Shown here: piece after piece, positions 25,401-40,400 of the stretch
How the letters are laid out: the number at the start of each line of letters is the position of its first letter
Position numbering within the stretch: the first letter of the stretch is position 1
Assembly (NCBI RefSeq): GCF_932526225.1
Contig: NC_064034.1
Span: forward strand, 898,501-962,500
Length of the DNA stretch: 64,000 nucleotides
Direction: 5' to 3'
From: Nematostella vectensis
Lineage: Eukaryota; Cnidaria; Anthozoa; Actiniaria; Edwardsiidae
Translations under genes and position numbers: made by a program
The notes under the pieces: generated by a model
Told to the model about the DNA's origin: nothing
Seen by the model: only the letters and a program-made list of their open reading frames with translations
Database searches by the model: none

Positions 25401-28400
25401 GTGCATATACAAGAAAATCTACCATGTGGTAAAGTAATACAACTAAAGTATACAAATACCATGTACTAACTTAGGGGAGGAGCTTAATCAAGCAATTAAG
25501 TATACAAATATAATGTACTAACTCAGGGAAGGAGCTTAATCAAGCAAAGTATACAAATATCCTGTACTCACTCAGGGAAGGAGCTCAATCAAGCAATTAA
25601 AGTATACAAATACATGTATCATGTACTAACTCGGGAAAGGAGCTTAATCAAGCAATTAAAGTATACAAATATCATGTACTAAATCAGGGAAGGAGCTTAA
25701 TCAAGCAATTAAAGTATTCAGATGTACTAACTCAGGGAAGGAGCTTAATCAAGCAAAGTATACAAATATCCTGTACTCACTCAGGGAAGAAGCTCAATCA
25801 AGCAATTAAAGTATACAAATACATGTATCATGTACTAACTCAGGGAAGGAGCTTAATCAAGCAATTAAAGTATACAAATATCATGTACTAACTCAGGGAA
25901 GGAGCTTAATCAAGCAATTAAAGTATTCAAATATCATGTACTAACTCGGGGAAGGAGCTTAATCAAGCAATTACAGTATACAAATATCATGTATTAACTC
26001 AGGGAAGGAGCTTAATCAAGCAATGATATGGAAGCAATGATATGGAAGCAGAATTAGCGCTCCGTGGGATCAAAGTAAAAAAAGCCCCTGGCCCGGACGG
26101 TCTCCCGAACATAATCTTAAAGGAGTTTGCTCATGAGCTTGGTCCCGTTGTTAGTGACATTTACAACGCGTCATTGGTTGAGGGATCGCTCCCTTCCCTG
26201 CTGAAAAGTGCAATTGTAAAACCCCTTCCCAAGCAGAAACCCGCTAAGTCTGTAGAAAAAGACATTAGACCAGTTTCTTTAACAAGTCAAGTCGCTAAAA
26301 TAATGGAAAGTTTCACCTTGTCCCGGATTACGCCCTCATTAACTAGTAAACTTGACCCCAAACAGTTCGCCCTTGCAGGTAGATCAACTTCTCAAGCGTT
26401 AGTCTATTTATTACATCTCGCATTAGAAGCGCTGGATAATGGCAACTGTTCGCTAAGATTCTTTTTTGCAGACTTCAAAAAGGGCTTTGATATTATTGAT
26501 CATCGTATCTTGCTAAGTAAGCTTTCTAGCTATGGGTTACACCCCTCCTTAGTCAGGTGGGTTGCCGCTTTTCTTCAAGGCAGGTCACAGAGTGTCCAAA
26601 TTGCTAACTCGTCATCAGCTTGTAAATACCCAAATGGTGGAATTCCTCAGGGAACCAAATTGAGCCCCATTTTATTTGCAGTTATGGTAGATGATCTAGT
26701 GCGCGCCTGGGGTCCTAGGGTGAAATACGTTGATGACTTATCTATTCTAGAAATAATTCCTCGCAACGCTCCATCTGTCATGAGACATATGGTAAATAAT
26801 GTCAACAATTTCGCACAAAATAATAACATGCTGTTAAATCCTAGTAAGTGCAAGGAGATGCGGGTTGATTTTTTACAGTACAATAGTTCTCAGTGCCAAC
26901 CAATAGCGGTCGGCGGTTCCGTTATTGAGTCAGTCACCAGTTTCAAGCTACTCGGTGTGTATATCTCTTCGGACCTTAGTTGGTCATCGCACTGTGACTA
27001 TGTGATCAAAAAGTCAAACCGTCGTCTCTATGCACTCAGAAAACTAAAATCATGTGGTGTCTCAGAAAGGGATTTAGTGTCTGTGTACTGTTCTCTTATA
27101 AGGTCCATCTTAGAGTATGCCTGCGTTGTCTTTTCCAACCTTCCGCAATACCTATGTGCTGCCTTAGAAAGAATTCAAAAAAGATCTCTAGGAATAATTT
27201 TCGGTAGTGGCCTTAGCTACGAGGACGCCCTCGAACGCGCATGCTTGTCTTCTTTAGAGGCGCGGCGTCACAATGTGTGCAGAAAATTCATAAGCAATAT
27301 CAAACAGGGGAGCGTCTTATACCCCCTAGTGTCAAGCAGACTTATATCCTCCAACTCGCCATACTCCCTAAGATCTAAGCGCTCACATAGTGTGGTTCCG
27401 GGTCGCACGGACCGTTTTTCCAAATTCGTCTCAGCGCAATATGCTGGGGATTTAATGTTATTATGAATTATGTATGGTGTAATGTATTTTGTAGTTAGCT
27501 GACCCTACCGGTAATTCAGTTGTAAAAGAACTGCAAACGGTTGAAATAAACGAGCATTATTATTATAATTAAAGTATTTAAATATCATGTACTAACTCAG
27601 GGAAGGAGCTTAATCAAGCAATTACAGTATACAAATATCATGTACTAACTCAGGGAAGGAGCTTAATCAAGCAATTACAGTATACAAATATCATATATTA
27701 ACTCAGGGTAGGAGCTTAATCAAGCAATTACAGTATAAAAATATAATGTACAGTTTCACTGTTCTCACCTGCCCTGCACGGCTTACATAAAGAAACATAG
27801 AAACATAAGCATGTACAGCAGTGACAGCATGGAGCAAAGGCGTCTGCTGCGGTGAGTGCATGGCCTGAGCTGGCTTGGCAGCAGACACCACCTCATGACA
27901 AATGGACAGGTCTGTGTTCTCTGTTGGACAGTAGACACTCGACTGTAGCTTGTTGAGGCTGTTCTTCAAGAAAAGCTGGCCCTGTTTCAGTACTTGAGGC
28001 TCATGTGCCAGCATCTAAGGACAGTAAATACAGAATGTGATTGAGACTGACCAACCAACTGGCAAAATTGTGCCTGCAAAGCCCAGGGTCTATAAGCTAC
28101 TACATAATGAGCCTGACCCAACGATGCGCACAGCAGACAAGTTTGATTTAGCATTGTTATTACGACCAGCAAAACAACAGAAATGCTAGCTGGAGATACC
28201 ATCAATGCAACCATCCATTAATTGATAGTAGTGATAGATAAATCTTCCCAAAGAAACCATTTCTGTAACATGCATACCAGAAGTGACTTGCAGACACTTG
28301 AGACTGCCTGGCATGAGGGAGTAGATGGGAAGTCAAGTGGAAGATTGGGAAGACCAAAAATGCTGAGTAGTGGGAGGAGGCCTTTGTGTCGAACAAACTC

Positions 28401-31400
28401 CTGGCAGTGATCATCAGTTGAATTGTTGCTCAGAATTGCATCCACAAACTTCACCTACAAACAAAATTATTTTTTACAAGACTTAGAAATAGCAGTACCG
28501 TGGTAAGTAGAACTCTTCCCAATCCAATTGCAATACTTTTTAATGTAATTCTATTTTTTAAAGGAATAAATACTGTAGATCTTACCACATTGAGTATGTA
28601 ATCAGCAAGGGGGATAAATTCTCTCTTCTCTTCTCCAGCATTCCTAACAACAAAATAACAAGTTAACCGGTCAATCGGCTTTGTGTACCTCTCTTTCACC
28701 ATTATGTAAAGCACATCTCAAATTTACATTACATTCAATGAATACCAAGTTTCACCAGTTTGATCCCACTTACTTTATGACATCTCTGTCCTTGCCACTC
28801 TCTGCATCTGCAGATGCTTTAGAGCTAGTTGCGCTGGTGAAGCTGAACCTGTCATCATCATCATACTCATCATCGGTCATAGGGTCTTCACTGGGCTGAG
28901 ACAGCAGGTTTGCCGCCTGGACTTGGGCGCTCTGTACCTCCAATGCCCCTTCCTGTTCATCATCTGTTATCTTATAGCCAATGTTCTTAGGGTCATAACC
29001 CATGTTGCAGAGCTGCTCCATAATCTAACAATAAAAACATTGGTATAACTGTTTGAAACAAAGCAATCGACCAAAAAAGACAAATGTCTGAATTACTCTG
29101 GGTCTATCTGTACAACACAAGACAATAGTTGTATTGTCCTCCTCAAAGCCCGGCAGGAGGTTGGTTAGCTATGTATGCACTACACAGAATACACCTGAAG
29201 CCGGCGGCGGAAGAGGAGGGGCAGGGGGGCTGCCCCCCCCCCCCCCCACTTTTTTGACGCATGTTTCTTTATATATGAACGTTTTTTACCAACGGGTTTC
29301 AAGCTGTGCATATTCAACCGACAATAAATTTGTTGAACAGTTTGAAATGCTGTGCATGAAAATTTAGGCTATCCCGGGGTTCTTATAAATAGAGCTTAAG
29401 AAACCATCAACCCACCCCTCCCCCATGAAACCACCACCACATGTACTACACAAATTCCACCGTCCAAGACTGAAGTTGTTTCTGCAAAGCCCAGGGTCTA
29501 TAAGCTTCTACACAATGAGCCTAACCCAACCATGCGCACAGCAGAGGAGTTTGATGTAGCATTGTTATTACGACCAGCAAAACAACAAAAATGCTAGCTG
29601 GAGATACCATCAATGCAATGAGAATGGTCAGACCCCTATCAAAGAAACAAACCAAAGCATACCTTCACAATTGCCTTCATTGTGTCAGTCATTAAAGTCG
29701 GCTGATGCCTCATGAGCTCATCCATTGCTATGCCCAAGTTAGAGGCAGTCTCTCCTGTGAGCATATAAATTAAAGTCTTTTAAATGTAGCAAGATTTACT
29801 GGCAGCTAGCACTAACAGCTGACGGCCTTGAAGTTGACTGTAAAAAAATAATCAACTTCTAAAAGATTGAAAACCCCAAAATCATGTCCGTACCTAATTC
29901 CTCTGTGGCTTTTTTCCTCCTCATAGCAGGGAGGTACTCTGGTGACAGCATCACCTTGAACAGCTTGTCAAATGGCTTGCAGGCCATAAATGCCTGCAAA
30001 CCCCTTGTGTTGAGACAGAGGGCGCTGAGCACACTCGGAAGTGAGGACAGCACCTCTCGCATGGCTGGGATCTAGAATGGTGGGGTAGTCAGTAGAGTTG
30101 AATTTATTATGTGGTCATTATCTAAAGTATCATGATTGCCAGCTGGGTGATTGGTATAAATGAACACGGTTTAGCCTATTGTGAGGATGGACATCCCATC
30201 TAACATAAGGCCATCCCAGACTTAAATTGTGCCTACAAAGCCCAGGGTCTATAAGCTACTACACAATAAGCCTGACCCAACGATGCGCACAGCAGGCAAA
30301 TTTGATATAGCATTGTTATTACGACCAGCAAAACAACAAAATGTGAGCTGGAGATACCATCAATGCAAATAAGAACCAACAACAGCCAGACTCTATTTAA
30401 CCCATTGTGCAAGCTAGGTATAAAGCATTCATGATAAGGATTTGGCTGATCCTGTACTAGAAATGGAAGAAACTCAGCCCAATGAACAAGAGAAAATAGG
30501 CTCTCATTTATACTGAAACCGATATTAGCTGCTTTTTTCCATCACTTCACAATATTTTCTGTTTGCTGTTGCATTTATCATTGTATTTTCGCCAGACATT
30601 TCCTGTATTTGGAAATGACTGCTTCAACTGTTGTAGGCTTGATTAACACATGACAGGAGTTTCTAAACCAGCCTTTATGAGGTTGCCATCTGACATGGAA
30701 GCACCACTTACATCTTTCACGACCAAGGATTTCATGACTACTCCTGTCAAACCATTATCTTGCAGAGATGATAGCAGTGACGGCTCATGAAAGACATATA
30801 CGGTCACTACATCAGTGGCTGTAACAACAATGTTAACATATAAGGACTAGAAACAATCTTTAAACATAAGGACTAAAACATCCAGACAAATTATGTTAAG
30901 GAACAATTGGTCCTTCCATGTACATAAATTGTAATGTGTTGATGTATAACTACTGAACCATGCACTTTATGTTCCAGACTCTAGCTAGACTACTAACAGC
31001 ACCTTAAGAACATGCAGATATGTATCATATAGACAATTAAACACATATATAGGCTCACCTCCTAGAAAGAGTACAGGGCCATAGTATTCAACATTGCTGA
31101 TAATGTACTTCAAGGAGGTTGGAAGGGATCCATCCATGACTTCAATGAAAAATAAAAAGGTTATATTAGTGGTAGAGATTCAGTGGTAGAATAGGTTCTA
31201 CAGAGATGAAACAATGTGCCTGCAAAGCCCAGCAAAAAAAACCCTGACCCAACGATGCACACAGCAGACAGGTGTTTTATAGCATTGTTATTACTACCAG
31301 CAAAACCACAGTGGATATGCTGGAGATACCATTAATGCATAATACAGTAGAACCCCACTAACTAGACCTCAGCTAACTCGAATTCCCCGCTAACTTGAAC

Positions 31401-34400
31401 TAACTTCGATTCCCTTGAACCTAATTTTGAGTCATTTTTACTCTGCTAACTCAAATTCCTGCTAACTTGAACTGATTTTTGCTACCCTTCAGAGTTCGAG
31501 TTAGCTGGTTCTGCTGTAGATCCTTGACATGCATACACATGCTGGAGGTGTATAAACTCTGTGATAAATATACATATCCTGTTAAAAACATGTCATTAAA
31601 ATGTATGGTTATCACTCACCATTTCTGATGCTCTCTGAGAAGGCAGGATCAGGAATAACCTTCTTGAGGAAGCTAAGAAGGGCCTTGATAAGAGCTGCTC
31701 TCTGCGGCAGGCACCGCTGCTGGCTAACCTCCTGTGCTGGGGTGCTAGTTCCAGGAACAAGTGTACTGTCATCCACCTCCATCTTGGCGTCATGGTCTGC
31801 ACTGCTTGGTCCTGCCTGTTCTGTCTCCATGGGAACACTTCTTGCGGGGTCGTGAGGGGAAGACGCTTCATCAGTAGTCTCCATGTGAGAGGTGTTATCA
31901 GCAGTGGAAGGAAGGTCAGGGGGTAGGATGCCACTGTGGTACGGTTTGCAGACTTTAACCTCATGCTGCAGAATTAAACAATAATACTGTAATCAATTTT
32001 ATAATAATAATTGATAAAACTGTACTTGGTGTGACATTTTTATGAACACTCAGCATTTGCATTCACAAGTTCACTCACAGAGCCTCCAATTTTTACTGCT
32101 TATAACTTTGGTTGCTAATGATTGGTCAACATGTATAAATAAATATTGACCTATATTGATTATTTTTACATATTTTTCCCTTTCCTCTACTGTACTCTAA
32201 CCCCTGACTGATTTACCTTGCCCTGCAAAACACATGATCATTATACAGTAAAGTTAAAGACAAATGTTTTAACATACAGTTAAGAATACATGTACATTTC
32301 AAAACTAATTTAAACTGTAATAAATTTGAAAAATCATTTCTTGTATTTTACCTCTAATCTGTTGATGACTGCTGTAAGCCCATTTTGGTAGCCAGATACA
32401 TTAGCTGTGTTTCCAATCCAGTCCATAATTCGCACTGCACGTGTCACAAACTGAAATCAAATGCAATCACATGTTAATTGCAAATTGCAATATGTACAAA
32501 AATATGGTTCAGAAATATAAATCCAAATGCAGAAGGTATTAGCTGCATTGTGTAATACTGGAATATGTGGAAGCACGGGTGGCCTTGTGTGTTAGCACTT
32601 CGGCCTCTCACCGCTGTGGCCCAGGTTCGAATCGGATCCTGGCTAAAACTGGGGATTTTTCCGGGTTCCTACAATACACTACACTAACCTGAACCGAAGG
32701 GACATAAAAGAACCACTGGGGACGCAATAAACCCTTTGGCAGTGACCACCCCCAGTGACAGTGCTTACTAACCCAGGGCCATATGTTAGAAAACTGTATA
32801 TTCCGTTAAATATGTTACCCTCGATAAACAAAGATTACAACTGAAATACTGTATAGTCTGCAGTGGTCACTTAATAACAAATTGTAGCTTATCTTACCGT
32901 TAAATGCTCTTCGGTTCCAGGAAATTCTATCACTCTCAGTAAAGACTCGATCAGGCCACTTGATACAAGAGCATCACTGCCTACAGTATTTTAAATATAT
33001 GTTGTCAAACACTAAACAATTTCATTGACCCAATTAGCATAAACTTCTCAACTTACCTATCTCAAAACATGCTAAGTGGTAAACAAATGAAAATAGGGCG
33101 GTTGAAAAGGACATTGGAAATGGCTTCTTAGCAGGATCTGAAATTTAACAAATTTTGATATAAAATAAGCCCTAAAGAATTGAATTGGAATAGGATTAAG
33201 ACAGAATTCCAACAAAATACCAAGCGATTCCCCTCCCCTATTTTTGGCAAAATCTTGTAACAGGAAAGTTTAAGGCCTTCAGCTTGTTACATGTTGTACT
33301 TGTTGTTGTTGATACATAGAAAAACTTGAAAATTAATACCTTTTTTCCTCTTTTTTTTTAGATTGTTAGATTCTTCATTTATAAGGACAGAGTGTATCTT
33401 GGCCTGCTCTGAACATTACCTGTTAATGTTTGTATACATGTCCGCATCAGACTAGGGAGGAAACCATGGTAAGATGCAATTCCAGCACACTCCACAATAG
33501 TGTTCAGTCTGAAGGAGAGAGAAGGAAGAGCAGTTTTAACAAAGTCAGCTCTCTAATCAATCAACTACTGTATTTACCGGCATATAATGCACACCCACGT
33601 ATACAGGCCTTTGACAAAAGATTGTCGTCAACCGGCTTTGCGACTACGCTACAAGCCCACATGTTAGCATGGGTAAAAAAACACTGAAGTGCCTAGCTGC
33701 ATATATTAGCCACTGCTACCACATCAAAGTCTGAAGTTTTGTAGTGGTTAATATATGCAGCTAGGGGCTTTATAGGTTTTTACCCATGCTTACATGTGGG
33801 CTTGTCATATAGTCGCAAAGCCGGTGGACGACAACCTTTTGTCAAACGACTGTAATCCGCACCCGAATTTTCAAGGCCTTTTTAAAAAAAATAATAATAA
33901 TTTGGAAACCCACATAATACATAACCCAATAGAAATAACAAAGAAATGAGAAACAGCCAAAAACGAAACAAAAGAATCAAGATGAGATAAATGTTCTGAT
34001 TCACAATTAATTTTATTTATACATAAGTACGGTAAATGCCTTTCTATATCTGACCTTGAAGGTGATAATCATTTCAAACCTCTTAGGCAAAGCAGTTTAT
34101 CTTAGCACAACTGTAAAGCTGATATTCTCATCGCTGAACATTTGTATTTTCACATGGCACATTGAAATGTGAAGTTGTGTTCGTTCACGGCAATTGCCGC
34201 CATTTTGGACGAGGTCCAGAGAGACTGGGTCGAATAAATTCCAACAAGCAGCCAACAAGAAAATCTTGAAGGAAGCATAAATAATTGCTGTTTTTCTGGA
34301 AATTAAAGTTATTCTTTATTAGGAATACCTTTTACTATTTATTTTTAAGCGATTTAATGACTGTTTCTACAATGGGATAGCCACATTTTCTTATTGATTT

Positions 34401-37400
34401 CTGCTTTTATCATACTGGGAACAATGGGTTCCACGAATAATGCGCACCCCTTTTTTGAGGTCATTTTGGGAGTAAAAAAGTGTGCATTATACGCAGGTAA
34501 ATAAAGTAATCAAACAACTTTATAATCAGAAAGGTATACAACTAATTTGAAAAACGCTCCCAGTGCAAATGGTGAATGGCAAATGGGGAATGGCAGTTCA
34601 GTTTCTGAATATGAAAAAATTTAGAAGAAAAAAATTGAGACCCATTGTCCCTTTTGGTCATACAAGTGTCATTTTCCACTTGCCATCTGACAGCGTTTTT
34701 TGAATTAGGCATAAGTACTGTTGTGCTGTATACCGAGGATTGTACTGGAGGTGAATGACTGATGTCAAAAGCCTAATGCCTGCAGTCTTGATTTCCTGTG
34801 GGAAAAACACCAACTTGTAAACCAACAAATAAGGAATGATAGAAGAATATAAAACAGGATACTTCATGCTTCAAAATAGTAAGAAATTTTTTGAACTTTC
34901 ACAAACTGTAGGCTTACCAGCAGTGATGAATCCTCTATTTTCAGCAAGTCCACCACTTCCTCTACAAAACCTTGGTACATTAGGGATTTCTGGATATCTT
35001 GGCTGACATTTGAATATACTGCAAAATGTATACAAAGAAAAGGATCACTGAATGAGTAAAGGGGTGATTTGGCCAAAATCTGTAAAATACAAACAAGAAA
35101 AATACAGTACGTACTGACCAAGCACTGAAATAGCCCAGAGGCGAGCCTGAACGCAGCGTAATCTCTCTGTGTAGTTAGGAAAATGCTTTGCTAGTCGCAC
35201 TCTTGCAAACAATCCAACCTGGAAAATAAAAAGAAACGCTAAAGCAATACAATCTAAGACACTCTTAATAATAAACATAAATCTGGGGATGTACCTGTTT
35301 TTCTGTGGGTACTTTGTAGTAAGCTAGTAACTGTTCCATTACTTCTCCTGCATTCTCTGAAAACTGAAAACAAACAATATAACAGTTCTTTTTGGGTATA
35401 CAGTGCTTGTCTTTTTCTGATTCATTCCAAACAATGGATAGGGCATCAATGGTAACCAGCTCTCTATTCTAGTGATGACTTTATCCATACCTGGCAAAGG
35501 ATAGGGCATCAATGGTAACTAGCTCTCTATTCTGGTGATGAATTTATCCATACCTGACAAAGGATAGGGCATCAATGGTAACTAGCTCTCTATTCTAGTG
35601 ATGACTTTATCAATACCTGACAAAGGATAGGGCATCAATGGTAACTAGCTCTCTATTCTGGTGATGACTTTATCCATACCTGACAAAGGATAGGGCATCA
35701 ATGGTAACTAGCTCTCTATTCTAGTAATGACTTTATTCATACCTGACAATGAATAGAGCATCAATGGTAACTAGCTCTCTATTCTAGTGATGACTTTATC
35801 TATACCTGACAATGGATAGAGCATCAATTGTAACTAGCTCTCTATTCTGGTGATGACTTTATCCATACCTGACAAAGGATAGGGCATCAATGGTAACTAG
35901 CTCAATATTCTAGTGATGACTTTATCCATACCAGACAAAGGATAGGGCATCAATGGTAACTAGCTCTCTATTCTGGTGATGACTTTATCCATACCTTACA
36001 AAGGATAGGGCATTAATTGTAACTAGCTCTCTATTCTAGTGATGACTTTATCTATACCTGACAATGGATAGGGCATCAATGGTAACTAGCTCTCTATTCT
36101 AGCGATGACTTTATCCATACCTGACAAAGGATAGGGCATCAATGGTAACTAGCTCTCTATTCTAGTGATGACTTTATCCATACCTGACAAAGGATAGGGC
36201 ATCAATTGTAACTAGCTCTCTATTCTAGTGATGACTTTATCCATACCTGACAATGGATAGGGCATCAATGGTAACTAGCTCTCTATTCTAGTGATGACTT
36301 TATCCATACCTGACAAAGGATAGGGCATCAATGGTAACTAGCTCTCTATTCTAGTGATGACTTTATTCATACCTGACAAAGGATAGGGCATCAATGGTAA
36401 CTAGCTCTCTATTCTAGTGATGACTTTATCCATACCTGACAATGGATAGAGCATCAATGGTAACTAGCTCTCTATTCTGGTGATGCCTTTATCCATACCT
36501 GACAATGGATAGGGCATCAATGGTAACTAGCTCTCTATTCTAGTGATGACTTTATCTATACCTGACAAAGGATAGGGCATCAATGGTAACTAGCTCTCTA
36601 TTCTAGTGATGACTTTATCCATACCTGACAAAGGATAGGGCATCAATGGTAACTAGCTCTCTATTCTAGTGATGACTTTATCCATACCTGACAATGGATA
36701 GAGCATCAATGGTAACTAGCTCTCTATTCTGGTGATGCCTTTATCCATACCTGACAAAGGATAGTGCATCAATGGTAACTAGCTCTCTATTCTGGTGATG
36801 ACTTTATCCATACCTGACAAAGGATAGGGCATCAATGGTAACTAGCTCTTTATTCTGGTGATGACTTTATCCATACCTGACAAAGGATAGGGCATCAATG
36901 GTAACTAGCTCTCTATTCTGGTGATGACTTTATCCATACCTGACAAAGGATAGGGCATCAATGGTAACTAGCTCTCTATTCTAGTGATGACTTTATCCAT
37001 ACCTGACAATGGATAGAGCATCAATGGTAACTAGCTCTCTATTCTGGTGATGCCTTTATCCATACCTGACAAAGGATAGAGCATCAATGGTAACTAGCTC
37101 TCTATTCTGGTGATGACTTTATCCATACCTGACAAAGGATAGGGCATCAATGGTAACCAGCTCTCTATTCTAGTGATGACTTTATCCATACCTGACAATG
37201 GATAGAGCATCAATGGTAACTAGCTCTCTATTCTGGTGAAGCCTTTATCCATACCTGACAAAGGATAGGGCATCAATGGTAACTGGCTCTCTATTTCTAG
37301 TGATGACTTTATCCATACCTGACAATGGATAGAGCATCAATGGTAACTACAGTACCGCTCTTGAACATGTGGACATATGTTCGAGAAATTGTTCGCGAAA

Positions 37401-40400
37401 TTCGCGAACAACGTTCGCGAACAGCTGATGTTCGCGAACACAGTGTTCGCGAACAGACCGGGACAAACCGATTGACAAACGGGAACTCGTACCGTGTAAC
37501 CGAAGACTTACAGTACTGATACTCACTTAAAATACATACAGGAGTTCTGCAAGCGATTCAAATAAATTGTTCGTGTAAAAGTCAGCTGAGAGCTATGGTT
37601 ATCGTTAAAATCAGAAACAACAAATTCAGTTATAGTCTGATATGCCTTTAGTTCAATTATTTGTAGACGATCAAGACAAGACACTTTCAAGTTTGAGAAA
37701 TAAAGACGATAAAGATGGCGGATGAAAGCCAAAGCATGCGAAGGATTCGATCGTGGATTTACGAGGGCAGACACAGGCAAAAAAGTTAGTTAGTTTATTC
37801 TGAAAAGATTGCATCGAAAAGGGAAGGAATGTCGATCGCTTGATATTCTTCGAAGATTGTCGAATGTGACAACTGCTAGCGAATACTTTTGAACAGCGGG
37901 AAGCCAATTATTTAACAAATACTTGTATTACACACGGGATAATTAATTTGGGGAAGGAATGCTGATCGCTTGATATTCTTCAATGATTTTCGAATGTGTG
38001 AAAACTGCTAGCGAAGAATTTTGAAATTCTATTTGACAAATACTTGTAATAAACACGGGAGAAGGAATACCGATTGCTTGATATCCTTCGAAGATTTTCG
38101 AATGTGTGAAAACTGCTAGCGAAGAATTTTGAAATTCTATTTGACAAATACTTGTAATAAACACGGGAGAAGGAATGCCGATCGCTTGATATCCTTCTAA
38201 GATTTCCGAATGTGTGAAAACTGCTAGCGAAGAATTTTGAAATTCTATTTGACAAATACTTATAATAAACACGGGAGAAGGAATGCCGATCGCTTGATAT
38301 CCTTCGAAGATTCTCGAATGTGTGAAAACTGCTAGCGAAGAATTTTGAAATTCTATAATTGACAAATACTTGTAATAAACACGGGAGAAGGAATGCCGAT
38401 TGCTTGATATCCTTCGAAGATTTTCGAATGTGTGAAAACTGCTAGCGAAGAATTTTGAACATCGGAAAGCCATCTCTTTAACAAAGACTTGTATTAGACA
38501 CGGGAGAATAAGATCGCTTGATATTCTACAAAACCCGAAAAGAAGACATTTATAGTAGAGCATGTTGTCGCTGACTCATGTATTCGAACACAAACGAAAA
38601 TCATTCGAAAATCTTCGAAGAATATCAAGCGATCGGCATTCCTTCCTCAAACTAATTCTCCCGTGTCTAATACAAGTTTTTGTCAAATAAATGGCTTCCC
38701 GCTTTTCAAAGTATCCGCTAGCAGTTAACACACATTCGACAATCTTCGAAGAATATCAAGAGATCGGCATTCCCTCCTCAAACTAATTCTCATGTGTTTA
38801 TTACATGTCTTTGTCAAATAAATGGCGTCCCGCTGTTATTAAGTCTTCGCTAGCAGTTTTCACACATTTCGAAAATCTTCGAAGAAAATCAAGCGATCGG
38901 CATTCCCTCCTCAAACTAATTCTTCCGTGTTTAGTACAAGTCTTTGCTTTGTCAAATAAATGGCTTCCCACTTTTCAAAGTATTCGCTAGCAGTTAACAC
39001 ACATTCGACAATCTTCGAAGAATATCAAGCGATGGGCATTCCCTCCTCAAACTAATTCTCTGTCTAATACAAGTCTTTGTCAAATAAATGGCTTCTCGCT
39101 GTTCCAGCTGTTATTAAGCCCTGGATCACACGTTACCGTTCGTCAAACCGTTTATTTTGCATCTGTTCGCGAACAGCGTGTTCGCGAACAGTCTATATGT
39201 TCGCGAATTTCGCGAACGTTGTTCGCGAAAGTTTCGCGAACAGTGTCCCTATGTTCGTGAGCGGTACTGTAGCTCTCTATTCTGGTGATGACTTTATCCA
39301 TACCTGACAAAGGATAGGGCATCAATGGTAACTAGCTCTCTATTCTAGTAATGACTTTATCCATACCTGACAAAGGATAGGGCATCAATGGTAACTAGCT
39401 CTTTATTCAGGTGATGACTTTATCCATACCTGACAAAGGATAGGGCATCAATGGTAACTAGCTCTCTATTCTAGTGATGACTTTATCCATACCTGACAAA
39501 GGATAGGGCATCAATGGTAACTAGCTCTCTATTCTGGTGATGACTTTATCCATACCTGGAAAAGCTTTTCTACACTGATGCTGCACACTTGGCTTTCTGT
39601 GTCTGAGGCCTGGAAAATTAACAGAATTTCAACACAAATCATATAACAATCAACATTGCTATAATTATATCAATAAAATGTTTTGTAAATGTAGATGTAA
39701 GTAGCTGATTACACAAAATCCTGAGAGATAATGAACTCACACATACCTGGTCAGATGGCTGGGTGTCTTCTCCTGGAGTATAAAACTCAAAATGAACATC
39801 TCCAGCGCTTGCAGGAAATTCCTAGGTACACATAACCATGTTTTCAATTAGGAGATAATCACACAAAACACTTATGTATACATTAAACTACATTTGAGGC
39901 TTGAAATTGCACCTGAAGGAGTTTAATGTACGGTTTTTTTTATATGTGGACTGTGCTACAAAGTTATGCCAGCCAGACAATAGCCTTTCTCTTTTTAAGG
40001 CACTAAAGAATTATTGGAAAATACAAATGAAATTCTTAAAATAGTGAGCTCACTCCATTACCTGTAGAGGCTTGTTCCTGCAGCATTCAGCCAAAGAAAA
40101 GCCACCATTTACACCTCCCCAGCTCTAAAGACAAACATGCAAGACTCAGCATAGAAAGACCAGCATAAATATACTACAGCAGTGACATATCTTACCTCCC
40201 CAATATGTAATAGTCTCTGTTGAAGGGGTTTTCTTTTCTCTGCAGGAAGTCTAGGTATGAAGCTGCATCGTTTACTGAAAATACAACAAAAACATTAATA
40301 ATAAACTTTAAAAAAAACTTAAAAACTTAATAATAATAATAATCTTATAATAATAATTTATTCCAACAATTGCAGCTAAGAGCTGAATTACTATATGGAG

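Noticed and set aside
32574-32650. tRNA gene
   Set aside because: The pol III B box is clear, but no complete cloverleaf with acceptor stem and anticodon arm could be drawn. A tRNA-derived SINE fits better.
37943-38563. 206-codon minus-strand open frame with repeated [12 protein letters not shown] peptide
   Set aside because: The repetition follows the 118-bp units of the fold-back element. The right arm, in the opposite orientation, shows it is repeat DNA, not a gene.
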